From contig NMRA01000400.1 of assembly GCA_002633005.1 (NCBI GenBank), positions 282,476 through 346,475 on the forward strand: DNA of 64,000 bases, written 5' to 3'. The translations under genes and the position numbers were made by a program. Positions 25,243 to 35,782 of the stretch are shown one piece after another; position 1 is the stretch's first letter, and each line of letters begins with the position of its first letter. The DNA comes from Phoronis australis (lineage: Eukaryota > Phoronida > Phoronidae). The notes below the pieces were generated by a model. The model was given only the letters and a program-made list of their open reading frames with translations, was not told the DNA's origin and made no database searches.

Positions 25243-25915
25243 ACTAAAAGACTTACTTGTTTATGGGCCACAGCGTTTGCGCGCGTAACCTACTTCTTTT
25301 TGTAATGCTTATTACATGTTTTATATTTTGTGCCATCAATTCTTAACAAATTTGTCGTATTTGAAATAGTCTTCAAATGCCCAAAAGACCAAATCCATTT
25401 TTCGTGTTGGCAATAATGACGGGATTGCTTTGGAAACCGTCTTAAGATAAGGTTTGACAAAGAGAGTATTGCGAGTTCCTGAGTGATTCACTAAGGCTTC
25501 GATTAAAATTCACATCTTACCAGCAGCTTCTGTTTTTTCATCGCCACTCAGGTTCCATTTTCTTTAAAAAAATGAAGTAAATTTTCTTCATTGCACAGTA
25601 GAGCAGACGACGGAAACGGAGTCGTAGTGCACAGCGCCGCTGCCGGTCGCCTAGGATATCGCGGGAGATTCTATACTTAGTCATAGTTCCGTTACGAACG
25701 CGCCGTGTTCCGAATTTGACACTTGAAATTGGATTTGAGCCCCCCCCCCAACACTAAAACTGCACACATTTAAATCTTTTTTCATCTGTATAATTTCAAT
25801 TACCGGGGTTAATTAATAAACTCACCATTTCCCTACGCTCTTACTGTTTTATTTTTATTGCGGCAGCCAAGGGGGGGGGGGGGGCGGGCCCCCTGGCCCC
25901 CCCCTAAATCCGCCT
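25243..25915. repeat. Sequence inserted into the retrotransposon relic, ending in G/C homopolymers
   Basis: This segment interrupts the RT and endonuclease parts. Its right end is a run of G, then 'cccccccctaaatccgcctat'-like sequence. The motif 'taaatccgcc' and its reverse recurs at 15060, 28234 and 49350, so it is probably the end of a dispersed repeat. The left end is hidden by the gap. Confidence 0.45.
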
Positions 25916-28233
25916 ATGGGTGTACTTTCCTGATGCCAAAGACGAGCTGCAAGATGACAGAATGTGTTCTAAAGAACATCTGCGTCCACACTGAATACAG
26001 CTCGAGTTGTCAGTGAGACCCCAAATAGCAAGGTTGCTGGGAGTAGGCAGTACATCATAAACAGATCTGATGAGAAACTTTGATTTCAAATGCGACATCT
26101 TCCACAAATCCGACCAGTTTATTTCCCTTTGCAAGACTTTGTCCCACTTCGTCCACGCTTCCTGATGACTCATCTGAACTGCTCGGGCATACCTTCTTTC
26201 GTTCTCTGACAATCTAACTTCTCTGATTATTCTGGCTCTGTCTGGGTTTTTAAGTCTCTTCCTTGCTGGATTCCCGGTCTTGTAGCCCAGTCCTTGCCTA
26301 CCCTGGCAAGCAGTTCCTATTCATTGCTTGTGCCTCAGCCGGCTTTCTGCTTCACTGATTGCCGACGTGGTGGACCACTTACTGCCGGTACGTGACTGGG
26401 TGATGCAACCACTGATGGCCTGGTCAGATGTATTCCGCAGAGTGATACTGGCTCGCACTTTGGTAACTTTATATTCCTCCACCACAGATGAGACCGGTAG
26501 AGCAAGTTTCGATGACTTGCAGTACAGCCCGACGTTGCTGAATGATGCAGGTAGACCAAGCCACCTTCGAATGAACCGGCTCGCTGCTAGTTCCATTTCC
26601 TCAGCTGAAGACAACGTGACGTCGTAGATTAACAGCTTCGGGAGCAAGATGAACTGGTAGCACCAAAGCTTGAATCTTCCGGGTATGCCGTCTTTGTCGA
26701 TCTTCTCAAGCCAAACCTTGAGCTGGGCTTTCACATCTTTGACACGGGATATGTGTCTCGTAGGCTGCTATCATAGTACTTGCCAAGGCACTTGACTGGT
26801 TGTTCACTTATTGTTGGAATTCTGCAACCTGCTATCGAAAACGTCTGTCTCTTGAGCAACACGCCTCTGTTGATAATTAGTGATCTGGACTTCTCTGCCT
26901 CGAATGACATACGGGCCCATTTAGTGAGCTCTTCTAGGCAACGGAGAATTGTTCTGGCTCCCACTGGTGACTCTGTCACAATTGTAATGTCGTCAGCAAA
27001 AGCTCTAATACTCTCTGGGCTGTGTCATCCAGCAACCCCCAAAAAAGCGACTTGCTGCTGGAATTTTGGGCTACTAGATAGGGCTATCCGAGATCTCCGT
27101 AGAAGCAAAAATCTCAAGAAAGCTTTGTGATAGCGTGCAGTACATGGATGGCGAGTTGGCGACATCCAACAAAGTCGTGCGTTTTCTTTCATTTTCGACC
27201 GTAATATTTTCGCATGTATCAAAAACAGTATCGTTTTCGCCTACTGAGCACACGTGGCAAATGGCCGGTGACAGAAAGTAAGCATTTTGGAAAATACCTG
27301 ATAAACCTAGTCCAAATTGTCCGATATCAGCCAGAGACCGTCAAAAAGTCAGCCCACAGTAGAATGGGCTATCAAAACTAGCTGGAAATACACTTCAGCG
27401 ACAGAACATGGCCATTAAATTGTGTTACATCAAGGAATCATAAAAATAATTTCCACTGATTCCTTTCATTCTATTTGCTATTAATCAACGTTCTTATCCG
27501 TGTTTTTAAAGTGTTAATTAATCAATAGGGCCTACAATGTTATAGCTATAGCTCAGTCCGCATTGATCAAAACTAAGCAACTAGAAATAGTTAACCAACA
27601 CACTTTCATACTAAACCTATGACATATAACATTGTAATAACAGACACGTAAATATCACTAACATATTGACGATTACATGCTTATTAAATATAATCATTGT
27701 TAGTTGTCATGCAATTTCGTTACAGCTAGTACCCGTCCAGCTTGATTCGGGCTCACTTGTTACGTCACTTGTTTCGTCACTAGGCCTACACTGACCTCAT
27801 TTTCCTACTTGCCGATTGGCTTTATTTCAAGTTCTTGGAAGAGATCAGCACCTTCAAAAAGGACACCGTGAAGGGCAGATCAACAAAACAAAGCCATTCA
27901 AGAGTATAGTAGACATTATGCAGTTTCCATATCATTGAGAAGCTTCAGTCCGATGCGATTGGTGACCACCGTGACCCTCCATTATTAACCGTTCGAATGT
28001 TACTTATTCCGTTGCTTCAATTTCTGACTAAAATATTTTGTGTAGACACCAGAAACAATCACGGCAACAGTGAAAACCTAAACAGGGGTCAATTAAATCG
28101 AACCACTGGTTTCTTTGCCCAGCCCAGAGCGACCCGACCATGCCATTCAGTATCCACGAATAGTTAAAACAAGCACGAACTCTAGATGGTACTCAAAACA
28201 CCAATGCTCTCAAAATTAAGGTTGTAACTGGCA

Positions 28234-28397
28234 GTGACGGATTTAGAGGGGGACCAAGGGGGCCATGGCTCCCCTAAAATTCTCCAACGGATTCCCTTGG
28301 GAAGTTCGGGAGTGCCAAAGTCTGACAGGCAAAACTTTCCTGGCTAATACTCTGCCCTGCCCCCCTCCCTTACTTAACATCCTGGATCCGCCCATAC
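28234..28397. repeat. Dispersed repeat with GGATTTAG / GGATCCGCC ends
   Basis: Opens 'gtgacggatttagaggggg' and closes 'catcctggatccgccc', with G-rich and C-rich inner ends. Similar ends occur near 15040, 25890 and 49350. No coding potential. Confidence 0.45.
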
Positions 28398-28507
28398 CTG
28401 GCTACAGTTTCAATATGTTGCGTGGATGATGTTTTTACTAGAGAGTAACTCAGGGTTTTGCGGCAGTGGCCGGTAAGAACCGCCCAGTCAAAATTAGTAT
28501 CTTCGTT

Positions 28508-28655
28508 AGAAGATCATGGGCGTCACACCATAGGGGGCTGGGGGGGGGGGCACTTTTTTCAGTGCTACGCCGCACATGGTCTATAGGCGATGCACCACAG
28601 GGACGGCTGAGGGGGCTTTAGCCCCCACTTTTTTCAGCGCTGCGCCGATGGATTA
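28508..28655 (+). repeat. GC-rich dimeric repeat, forward copy
   Basis: Two tandem related units, each with 'caccatagggggctg'- or 'caccacaggga'-like start, a G run, then 'cacttttttcagtgctacgcc' or 'cacttttttcagcgctgcgcc'. The same dimer occurs in the opposite orientation at 49525-49672. Confidence 0.6.
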
Positions 28656-29796
28656 GACGATAAACAACTTGAGGTTTTTGTCTGAGTAACCGCTAATCCA
28701 GCCGTTTACCGAGTTGAATTGTAAATCGAACTGCTATTATTTCCGTCTGCGACTCAGCAGCCGGCGTCGTACACCAGCGCCGGGCTCTTCAGTTCGCTAT
28801 GGCCACTGAGCTGAGTGCACTCCGTGTAATGTATAACATCTCACGGAAAATGACGAATATTGAATCTAATAAGCTTTGTTTTTCATGGGGATGTCACCTC
28901 ATACCTACCGCAAATCATTGTCCCTCTTGCCGAACTTAGTTGAGGTACTATGACGACGGCGACATCCTGTTGCTCCCAACTTCGATTCTATAGCCCAACA
29001 ACAAGTTGGCAAGTTTACCCCCGTAGCCAATATCTTACACGAATGATTAACTTTTGTTCGATAATTGCTCTCAATATCCGATCAGATCGTCCTGACGGGC
29101 TGAATCAAAAAAGTTAACAGATTTCCGAGCTCAGTTAAACAAATAGTTGCGGTATTTCTGAATTCCTCGTCAAATGCTGATCATGTTCCGTTTTTGAATC
29201 ACCACAAGCGCCCAACTACAACAGAATTTAAGACAATCTATTCTGTCCAAACGGATTACCAACGCGCTTGGTTTGATTGTGTTGTGATACGCCTTCGGTA
29301 ATAACGTGAAACCACCATTCCTTTGAACCCTGGGAGATTATTGGCCTGCTTGTCATCATACGCCGGGACAAAAGACTGAACTGGGCAGTTAACAAGAGAG
29401 CCAGATGTTATCGCACGTTCAGCACCCCTCACGTCTGGAAAAGTTACTGAGGACAGAACGTTGTAATGTGAGGACTGAGTTTCCCGATCGATCGTAGCAT
29501 AATTTCTGCCGCGTGAAACTGATGCCCTCAGACAACTTTATCAACCGCATGCATTTTTTCCACTGAAACCTTCGAAAACCCTGGAAGCTTAGTTACGTTG
29601 GCAAAATTGTATGCGAAACATAGTTTCACTCAACAGCTTGCTTTTACTTCACGTTTACGTCATGGCAGTGGTCACTCTTTTTGCGGGGGTTTTCCCTAGT
29701 ATCAGCGAAGTAACGCATCAAGAGACATCTGTTGGTTGAGATATTGTATTTGTACCCAGAAGGTAGTGACGTCATCAAAAAACTTCACAACAGGCG

Positions 29797-32700
29797 ATGG
29801 TTTACGTGTCGGGAGGTAAGAGTATTATAAAAATTTCACCCATATCTGGTGTTAAACGGTAATTGATTTTACCTCATTACGTCAGGCAGAGTACTAACTA
29901 TATACATAGCAAAACGAGACCTCGATAACCTGACCTTTGGCCTACCACAGTGGCTGAAATGTTACTTCATTTGTAGCGATTGACGCTATTGCATTGGCAA
30001 ATGCTACGTCATCCTTTTAACGGCGTCACATTTACATTTCTATTCTGTGGGGCTAAGCACAGGCCCTTTGGTGGAACTCATCAGATTATTTACTGAATTT
30101 AGAATTGAAAGACAGATTCTCAACAGGAGGCCAGTTTGCGCATTCAATGAGGGCAAATGCTCGAAATGACGTAGAATTCCGGTGGCGGTGGTTATGTGCG
30201 TTTATGGCATTGCAACAGTGTGAGAATACTTAGGAAGCAATGTCACATAGTGCAGATACAACAGTCACTTTTACCTCAGAGGTCATGCCAATGTTTGGCT
30301 TTCGTCTAGCATCAAGAGTGCCAGTGAAAAGCATTCATGTTTCGTATCACCCTGATGTCCACAAACTACGACTTTTGAACAGGTTATTGCAGTCAATGAT
30401 GAAATAAAGCTGAGCGAGACAGTGAATGACAATGGTGCGAAAACGATCACCTGTATTTATGCTGTGATCACAGTGTAATAGAGATGATCCTTTCTGCATT
30501 GCCACTGGTTTATATTGTAGTTAACACGGAATGATATAAGCGGGTGCAATTTACTCTACAGAAATGGGTAACTAAAGTTGTCACAGTCATGTCCATTTTC
30601 TCTGTGTCAGTTCTGTATTTACACCTGATAATCTTGTTCCGTGTCATTTGTTCTGTGTCAACTAGCGTTCGTTAAATATGATGATCGTTGATGCGGCTAC
30701 AGTTATGATGTATAGCAGTATGTGATATAAAGTTATTAACTTTTTCTTTTCCAGGTCAAGTGTTGAGTGAGGGCCAGTCACCATGGAGGCTAACCTACAT
30801 TCCCGAACTCTTCTGGGGTTTCATAAATTTCATCGTACTGTTGTGAGCTATTTGAATTTCTTAATCTTTGATAATATGAAATTAAACGAAACTGCAACCA
30901 TTAGATATTGTTCTTATTATGGTGATGTTTTTCAAGAGTTTGTGGATATTTCTGTAAGGGTCATTTCAGGTAATGTTGACCTAATAATCGTTAGATATTG
31001 GTGTTTCTTAGAAGTTGTATGTCTTAGTAGAAATTAGGACAGCTCTTAAAATAGTTCTTTGCAAAGTGAGTCAGTATGCCCAAAACGTGTTTGTATACAA
31101 TCTCAGCAACATCAAAATGAAAGGGGATTTGAGATTCTTGTTGTAATTTTTGAGATGTTTTGGCACATTATCACACATATTTATACAGGTAGCGTTTGTA
31201 TGTTACATTTCTATCCCAAAATTACTCGTTGATCATACGATTGTAAAATATTGTTTAGACTACTTTCTTATTGACTCTTAATAATTGCGATAACATTTTC
31301 ATGTGCTCACATATTTATGTGCCGGTGCATTATTTCATTCAATTTGATAACTTTTCTAAATATTTTTCTTGCAGTTTCCAGACGCTTTTTAATGTAAGTA
31401 TGACAAAACTCCCGTGTTTCTCAATTACGTGTAGACCTGCAGTTATAGTCCAAAACTAAAACAATGTTATACCGTATAGTAACAGAAGGTAAATAATTAC
31501 CACTTTGGCAGTAATCAGTCATAGTTACAACAAACACACGAAACATAATTGGATGTGTATATTTCAAGAATATGACACATGTTAATGCCAACACGCTTAC
31601 CTATTTTCAGTTGGCGTGTATTAAAATGACTTCATCGTATCAGAGTTTGTCTAAGGTCAGCGCATTTGATTCCTATGCTTCTGTCAAAGGTTCAGCTACT
31701 CTTGGAAGATTTGACATACAATTGACCCATGGCAGTAATGCGCAACTCCATTGACGGGGACAGACACTTTACATGGTGTTAGAAATAGTGCACTCTATGT
31801 GGTAGTCTCATCCCAAAATCCAGCACTCTTAGCCAATTATAAACAGGGAATTTGCCCTCTAAGCTTCTCATAGAGCGGGGGATTCTGGGAAATCTGTATG
31901 GCCAGCAGCTTACATTTACCTCACATAGCTGTTTTTATATCGGTGTTCTGTAGCAATGAATCCTCATCGATTAAGACTACATTAATATGTGCTGTGAATT
32001 GTTCAGCATCTCGGTGTAATATTTTCACTCCGGTGTTGTTCTCCCCGTCTCATGGTTATGCCATTGAAAACTTGCCTCTGGGCAAATCTTGAGCTGCAGT
32101 GATGCAGTCATTGGTTTCTTACCTCACTACCTGGAACAGCTCATTTCAAGATAAGTAAACTACATGTGCTGTCATGCGTATGATGCATCATGCTGATCAA
32201 AAACTTAAAAAAAAACGGATAATTAGGCGAGATTTGGTGAGACTTTTTTCTGCACCTGATTCACATTCGTTATTGGAAATTCATACAATTAGTATTGCTG
32301 GATAGAATTGTTGTGAAATACACACTCAAACACACACCCTTAGTTTTAGTTTTTGCACTCCACCTTACAGGTTAGTCGGATTTGACCTCACTTGGAGAAA
32401 ATATCTCGGGTACCGTTTGGTCCGACTTATATGCAAGTTCTGCTGTTGTTTGTGTAACGTGCTATTAGCCAGTCTCCAGTTACCTTCTGAGAAACCATGG
32501 CAGCTTTTTAAAGAACAGAATTGTGGACAGTGTGCCATTGACAGTTGTTTGGGACAGTTTACAGTTTAGTTTTCTGTGTTTTATAATGATGTTTTCATCA
32601 GCAGCTTAGATTTTAACTGTGCATGCGAGCACTGTGCCAGTTCTTTTCGTATTCATTTCTTTCAGCCCAATCTGAGCAAACGCGGGTCACAGTATACGAC

Positions 32701-33838
32701 GGACTACAGGTCGGGAGGAGGCAGGGGACCCCCACCACCGCCCAGGAGGAGAATGGGGGGATTCAGGGGTGGTGCAGGTAAATTTTGTTTGGCACAGTGG
32801 GCGTGACCATGTGAGGCGTTAAGGTTATGCATGACCTTGTTGACAAGTCTTCATATGTATCCCTATATTCACAAAACAGTTTAGTATATATATATTTTCT
32901 GAAAAATAGAAAAAATTGATTTTGGATTTTGTACCAGTGTGCCTTGAATCAGGTCACGTGACTGTGTTTCAGTGTTATTGAACAAAAAAGGAACTGGTAC
33001 ATCGATAGCAGAATTATGGTATGAGTGTTCAAATTATGATTTCGTTTTATTCAACTTGAGATTTTTTTCATAAAATGACAAGCATACTAATTTTTTATTG
33101 CCCCTCGTGCAAAACTGGGATACTTTAAAGACAATTTCTGACAGCGTTTTGGAGAACATTACGTGAATCTGAAAGTTTCGTCTGAATCTGATCGGCCATC
33201 TCTGAGATACGATGTTCCGAATTCAGCCAAATTTTCCCATTTTTATGGCCCTATGTAATCTTAAGTTGAGACAGATGCTTGGAATAGACATGAATGCATC
33301 TGCAGTAAAACTCCGTTCCAGCCAGACTGAGATTTTATCAGAGTTAGGTGAAGTTTTAATTATCTGAAGGCCCAAGTGTGCATGGACTAGAGCAACTGTA
33401 TTGCAGTCAAAGTGGTTATAAACACTCTTCCTTCACGCTCTTCGTAACTTCACGAAATTGGGTCTCAGATTTTTTTCTTGGCATTTTGATTCACATCTGG
33501 GTGCCGAGGATGGGAGATTGTATAGAAACTACAAAAGAGTTTATATGTCGAGCTGTCTAACAGAAAGTTGTTTGTGTTAATAAAGGGCTGCTGCCGTACT
33601 AAACTGATTTTGTACAGTTCAATAAAATATGTGTTGCCATGGTTTCCCATTCTCTGATTATTCACGGTTCACACTTAATGCATTGTTTGCATTCACTGAG
33701 TGTAGTCTTAATGTACTCAACTCAGTAATTTTGTTTAGATTTCTATTAATTTTAGCCAAATTTTATTAGAATTTACCAAATTTCATTTTAGGAGCTCCTA
33801 GCGCACCACCCCCTGCTGGTGGTGGATGAGGACGGTAA
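29797..33838 (+). CDS. SELENOK: Selenoprotein K (94 aa with selenocysteine; 5 exons)
   Basis: Exons: 29797-29815, 30755-30842, 31375-31393, 32666-32777 and 33792-33838; all introns are GT/AG and phases match. The product is 94 aa, the length I know for human SELENOK. It starts MVYVSGGQVL, then 'SPWRLTYIPELFWGF' leading into a single membrane helix (about residues 21-41, ending 'FIVLFFQTLFN'). The rest is a cytosolic Gly/Pro/Arg-rich tail ending GGG-Sec-GR, where Sec is the UGA at 33827-33829 and the stop is TAA at 33836. SELENOK is an ER membrane protein that works with p97/VCP in ER-associated degradation and with DHHC6 in palmitoylation (family knowledge). A gene caller reading UGA as stop would lose the last two residues and misjudge the gene. 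Exon 3 is only 19 nt. Confidence 0.95.
31375..31393 (+). other. SELENOK: 19-nt microexon of selenoprotein K
   Basis: Lies between 'tatttttcttgcag' and 'gtaagta'. With two bases from exon 2 it encodes FFQTLFN, matching the FFKTLL segment of vertebrate SELENOK. Without it the frame would not join. Confidence 0.9.
33150..33260. repeat. Diverged dispersed repeat, selenoprotein K-intron copy
   Basis: Partner of 43600-43740: 'ctgaaagttt', 'tctgagatacgatgttccgaa', 'agccaaat', 'ctatgta' in the same order. Confidence 0.45.
33827..33829 (+). other. SELENOK: UGA selenocysteine codon
   Basis: The codon is followed by GGA CGG TAA (Gly-Arg-stop), reproducing the conserved GGUGR C-terminus. The SECIS element at 34013-34080 supports decoding. 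Confidence 0.95.
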
Positions 33839-33839
33839 G

Positions 33840-33864
33840 CGCCCTCTGCTGGTGACTGAGGGCG
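33840..33864 (+). promoter_or_regulatory. Hairpin 10 nt after the Sec codon
   Basis: CGCCCTC (33840-33846) pairs perfectly with GAGGGCG (33858-33864) around an 11-nt loop. The position just 3' of UGA resembles the selenocysteine redefinition element known from SELENON. Function here is inference. Confidence 0.5.
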
Positions 33865-34012
33865 TTCTTTCAGCGGCCAACGTCTTGACTTTAGCTTTGG
33901 GAAATGAAGCAACCATGGAGACGGGAAGTAAAATGACGCAGAAACGAAATTTCACTCGAAGCTGATCTCAAGACTGTGGCCACAGTTCCTTAGCATTGTG
34001 GCTGTGCCTGTG

Positions 34013-34080
34013 CGCACAGCGTATGAAGTGTCGCTAGAAACCTTGTAGACTCAAGACTAACGAAACTGATATCGCAGTGT
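34013..34080 (+). promoter_or_regulatory. SELENOK: SECIS element (type II) in selenoprotein K 3' UTR
   Basis: The quartet strands are ATGA (34023-34026) and TGAT (34067-34070). Between them AGTGTCGCTAG (34027-34037) pairs with CTAACGAAACT (34057-34067) with two mismatches, giving an 11-step helix. The unpaired AAA is at 34038-34040. A small apical stem CTTG (34042-34045) / CAAG (34052-34055) makes it a form 2 SECIS. A lower helix (GCG with CGC, then CACA-like pairing) closes the base. It lies about 190 nt after the UGA, well within the working range. Confidence 0.9.
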
Positions 34081-34367
34081 TGATGAACTGTTTGTTTTTG
34101 TATATACTGTACATAACCTATCGACTTGTGTTCTATGTTACTAGAGGACCACAGGGATGTATTTATGCCATTCATCCAACTCCAGGTTGTGCAATAAGTA
34201 ACAGATTTATTACAGAGACCCAAATGAACAAGGAAACATTCTAAAATCCTTTTCATGCACAATGTTCTTCTAAATGTCTATGTATTCTCAACCGTATCTA
34301 CTGTATTTCAGCTAAAAGTAAAGGTGAAACATAACAGTAATTATGCTTGTATTAAAATATTAATTTA

Positions 34368-34373
34368 AATAAA
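34368..34373 (+). terminator. Polyadenylation signal of selenoprotein K
   Basis: First AATAAA after the SECIS element, about 530 nt after the stop codon. Confidence 0.6.
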
Positions 34374-34399
34374 AAATGCAATATCAATGCGATTTGTAT

Positions 34400-35782
34400 T
34401 CCAAACTGGCGGCCAATCGTGTTCTCTCTTTCTCTGTGGTTGGGAAGAATTGAGACTTGGGAGTTCTCCAAATGGATGAAATAACCTGCTGTTACATTCC
34501 AACTTATCTGACTTATTTCGCCAATGACAGTCATTTCTTTCCAAGTCCTGAATTCACCCCTCCCCCGTCTGTCAGAATAAGGAACAAGGTGATGCCAATT
34601 TTAGTGATTAAGTCAAAAGTTTCTTTCACAGCCAAATGCAGATTTAAATCAAATTGCTTTTGCTGAGCAATATTTGTGAAATAACTTTTCGTAATGTAAT
34701 TCTTCAATGTATGTGAACAAACAATAGCCTACTATAATATCTTTCAAAGTAAGTTTAATTAGTTTCAAATACATTTCAACAAGCAATTGTCTTCAAACAA
34801 GCATAAAATGGAGACTGTCTAAGGCCTATTTCTTGAAGAGTCTATAGCCAAAACTTGATTTTTTTGTCTTTGGCTTTTAGTCAGCTCCCAAGCAAGCTAC
34901 AGATTTCTGTCTTTTGGCTTCGAATTGTAGACAGATCTGACTCTTAGCCTTTACCTAGTGATTTGGTGAAACAAGCTTAGCCATCCGTAGACTGATCTTT
35001 AGCAAAAAGTTGAAAGACTTCACGAGAAACAGCCCCAGACCAATAATACACCTATCATAGTACTGTTGCATTGAACAAAGGAAATAATTAAATTAGGTTC
35101 TCTAACCTGAAAATCTGACACACTCATCTATAAGGGCCACCACAGGCAGAGAATTATGACCTCGGCTCACTACATACAGAGTCGGTGGCAAAATGCTGAC
35201 ATGTAAACTATACACAGATTTGTTTCTGTCAGGTGATGGTATGCACTGAGCTCATTGCATTCAAGGAGCTTAGCTGTACAACTGTTATAGCCCTAAAGGG
35301 ATATTAAGGGGCACAATGGATATTAAGGGGCACAATATATTATACTTCAGAACCACGATTCCCTGCCACATCAACGTTTGTGTTCATCTGTTATTATTCA
35401 ATTTGAAACGCGTTTACTGTACAACTTGCATCATTTGTAGAACAGGTTAATGAATTTTGACTATCAATTTTTGATCATACTCCATACAAAGGTCATAGAT
35501 TGATCTTGCCTGAAAACAAAGAAAAACAGGATTTGTTATCAAGTCATTCTTCACTGTTAACTAAAAATGGTAAACCAAGAAAAAAACTTGGTTCGACAAA
35601 ATCAGAAAAAACCGACTCGAACAACTAAAGGAAGCTGAGTTGCATAATGTGTTAAGATACACCATTTCACGAAACCAACTTCGAACATGGCTACTCAACA
35701 TCTTTTGTCAAAAGCACATCCCTTAAAGAAGATACTGAACAGAAAAAGATCCGTTCAATAAAATATGCTATATAAATCTAAG
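34400..35782. other. Convergent spacer between selenoprotein K and ABCD
   Basis: The two genes face each other here. Only 3' untranslated and intergenic sequence is seen. A 19-bp direct duplication ('ggatattaaggggcacaat') is at 35299-35338. Confidence 0.5.

Larger units (their letters stand above)
24225..27130 (-). mobile_element. Broken non-LTR retrotransposon with restriction-like endonuclease
   Basis: Read on the minus strand. Near 27005-26985 is the reverse transcriptase box FADDITIV, followed by 'TESPVGARTILRCLEELTKWARMSFEAEKS' in pieces through the thumb domain (26979-26320). A CCHC knuckle C-x2-C-x7-H-x4-C follows near 25960. Beyond the assembly gap a 'RPD' motif is followed 14 residues later by the E of 'ILIELTIPW' and the basic 'AHERKNLKY', at about 24700-24470. 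This order (RT, CCHC, PD-x(12-14)-E) is that of R2/R4-like elements with a restriction-like endonuclease (established knowledge). The frame breaks several times, a stop precedes the FADD box, and unrelated sequence (about 25243-25915) interrupts it, so it is dead. Confidence 0.7.
27230..29796. other. Intergenic upstream of selenoprotein K; repeats only
   Basis: No gene seen. It holds two repeat fragments (28234-28397 and 28508-28655). The last few hundred bases before 29797 should contain the selenoprotein K promoter, but no TATA or other clear element can be claimed. Confidence 0.4.

Noticed and set aside
24447-25305. Long frames through the assembly gap
   Set aside because: More than half of each is undetermined sequence, so the reading frame across the gap is not evidence.
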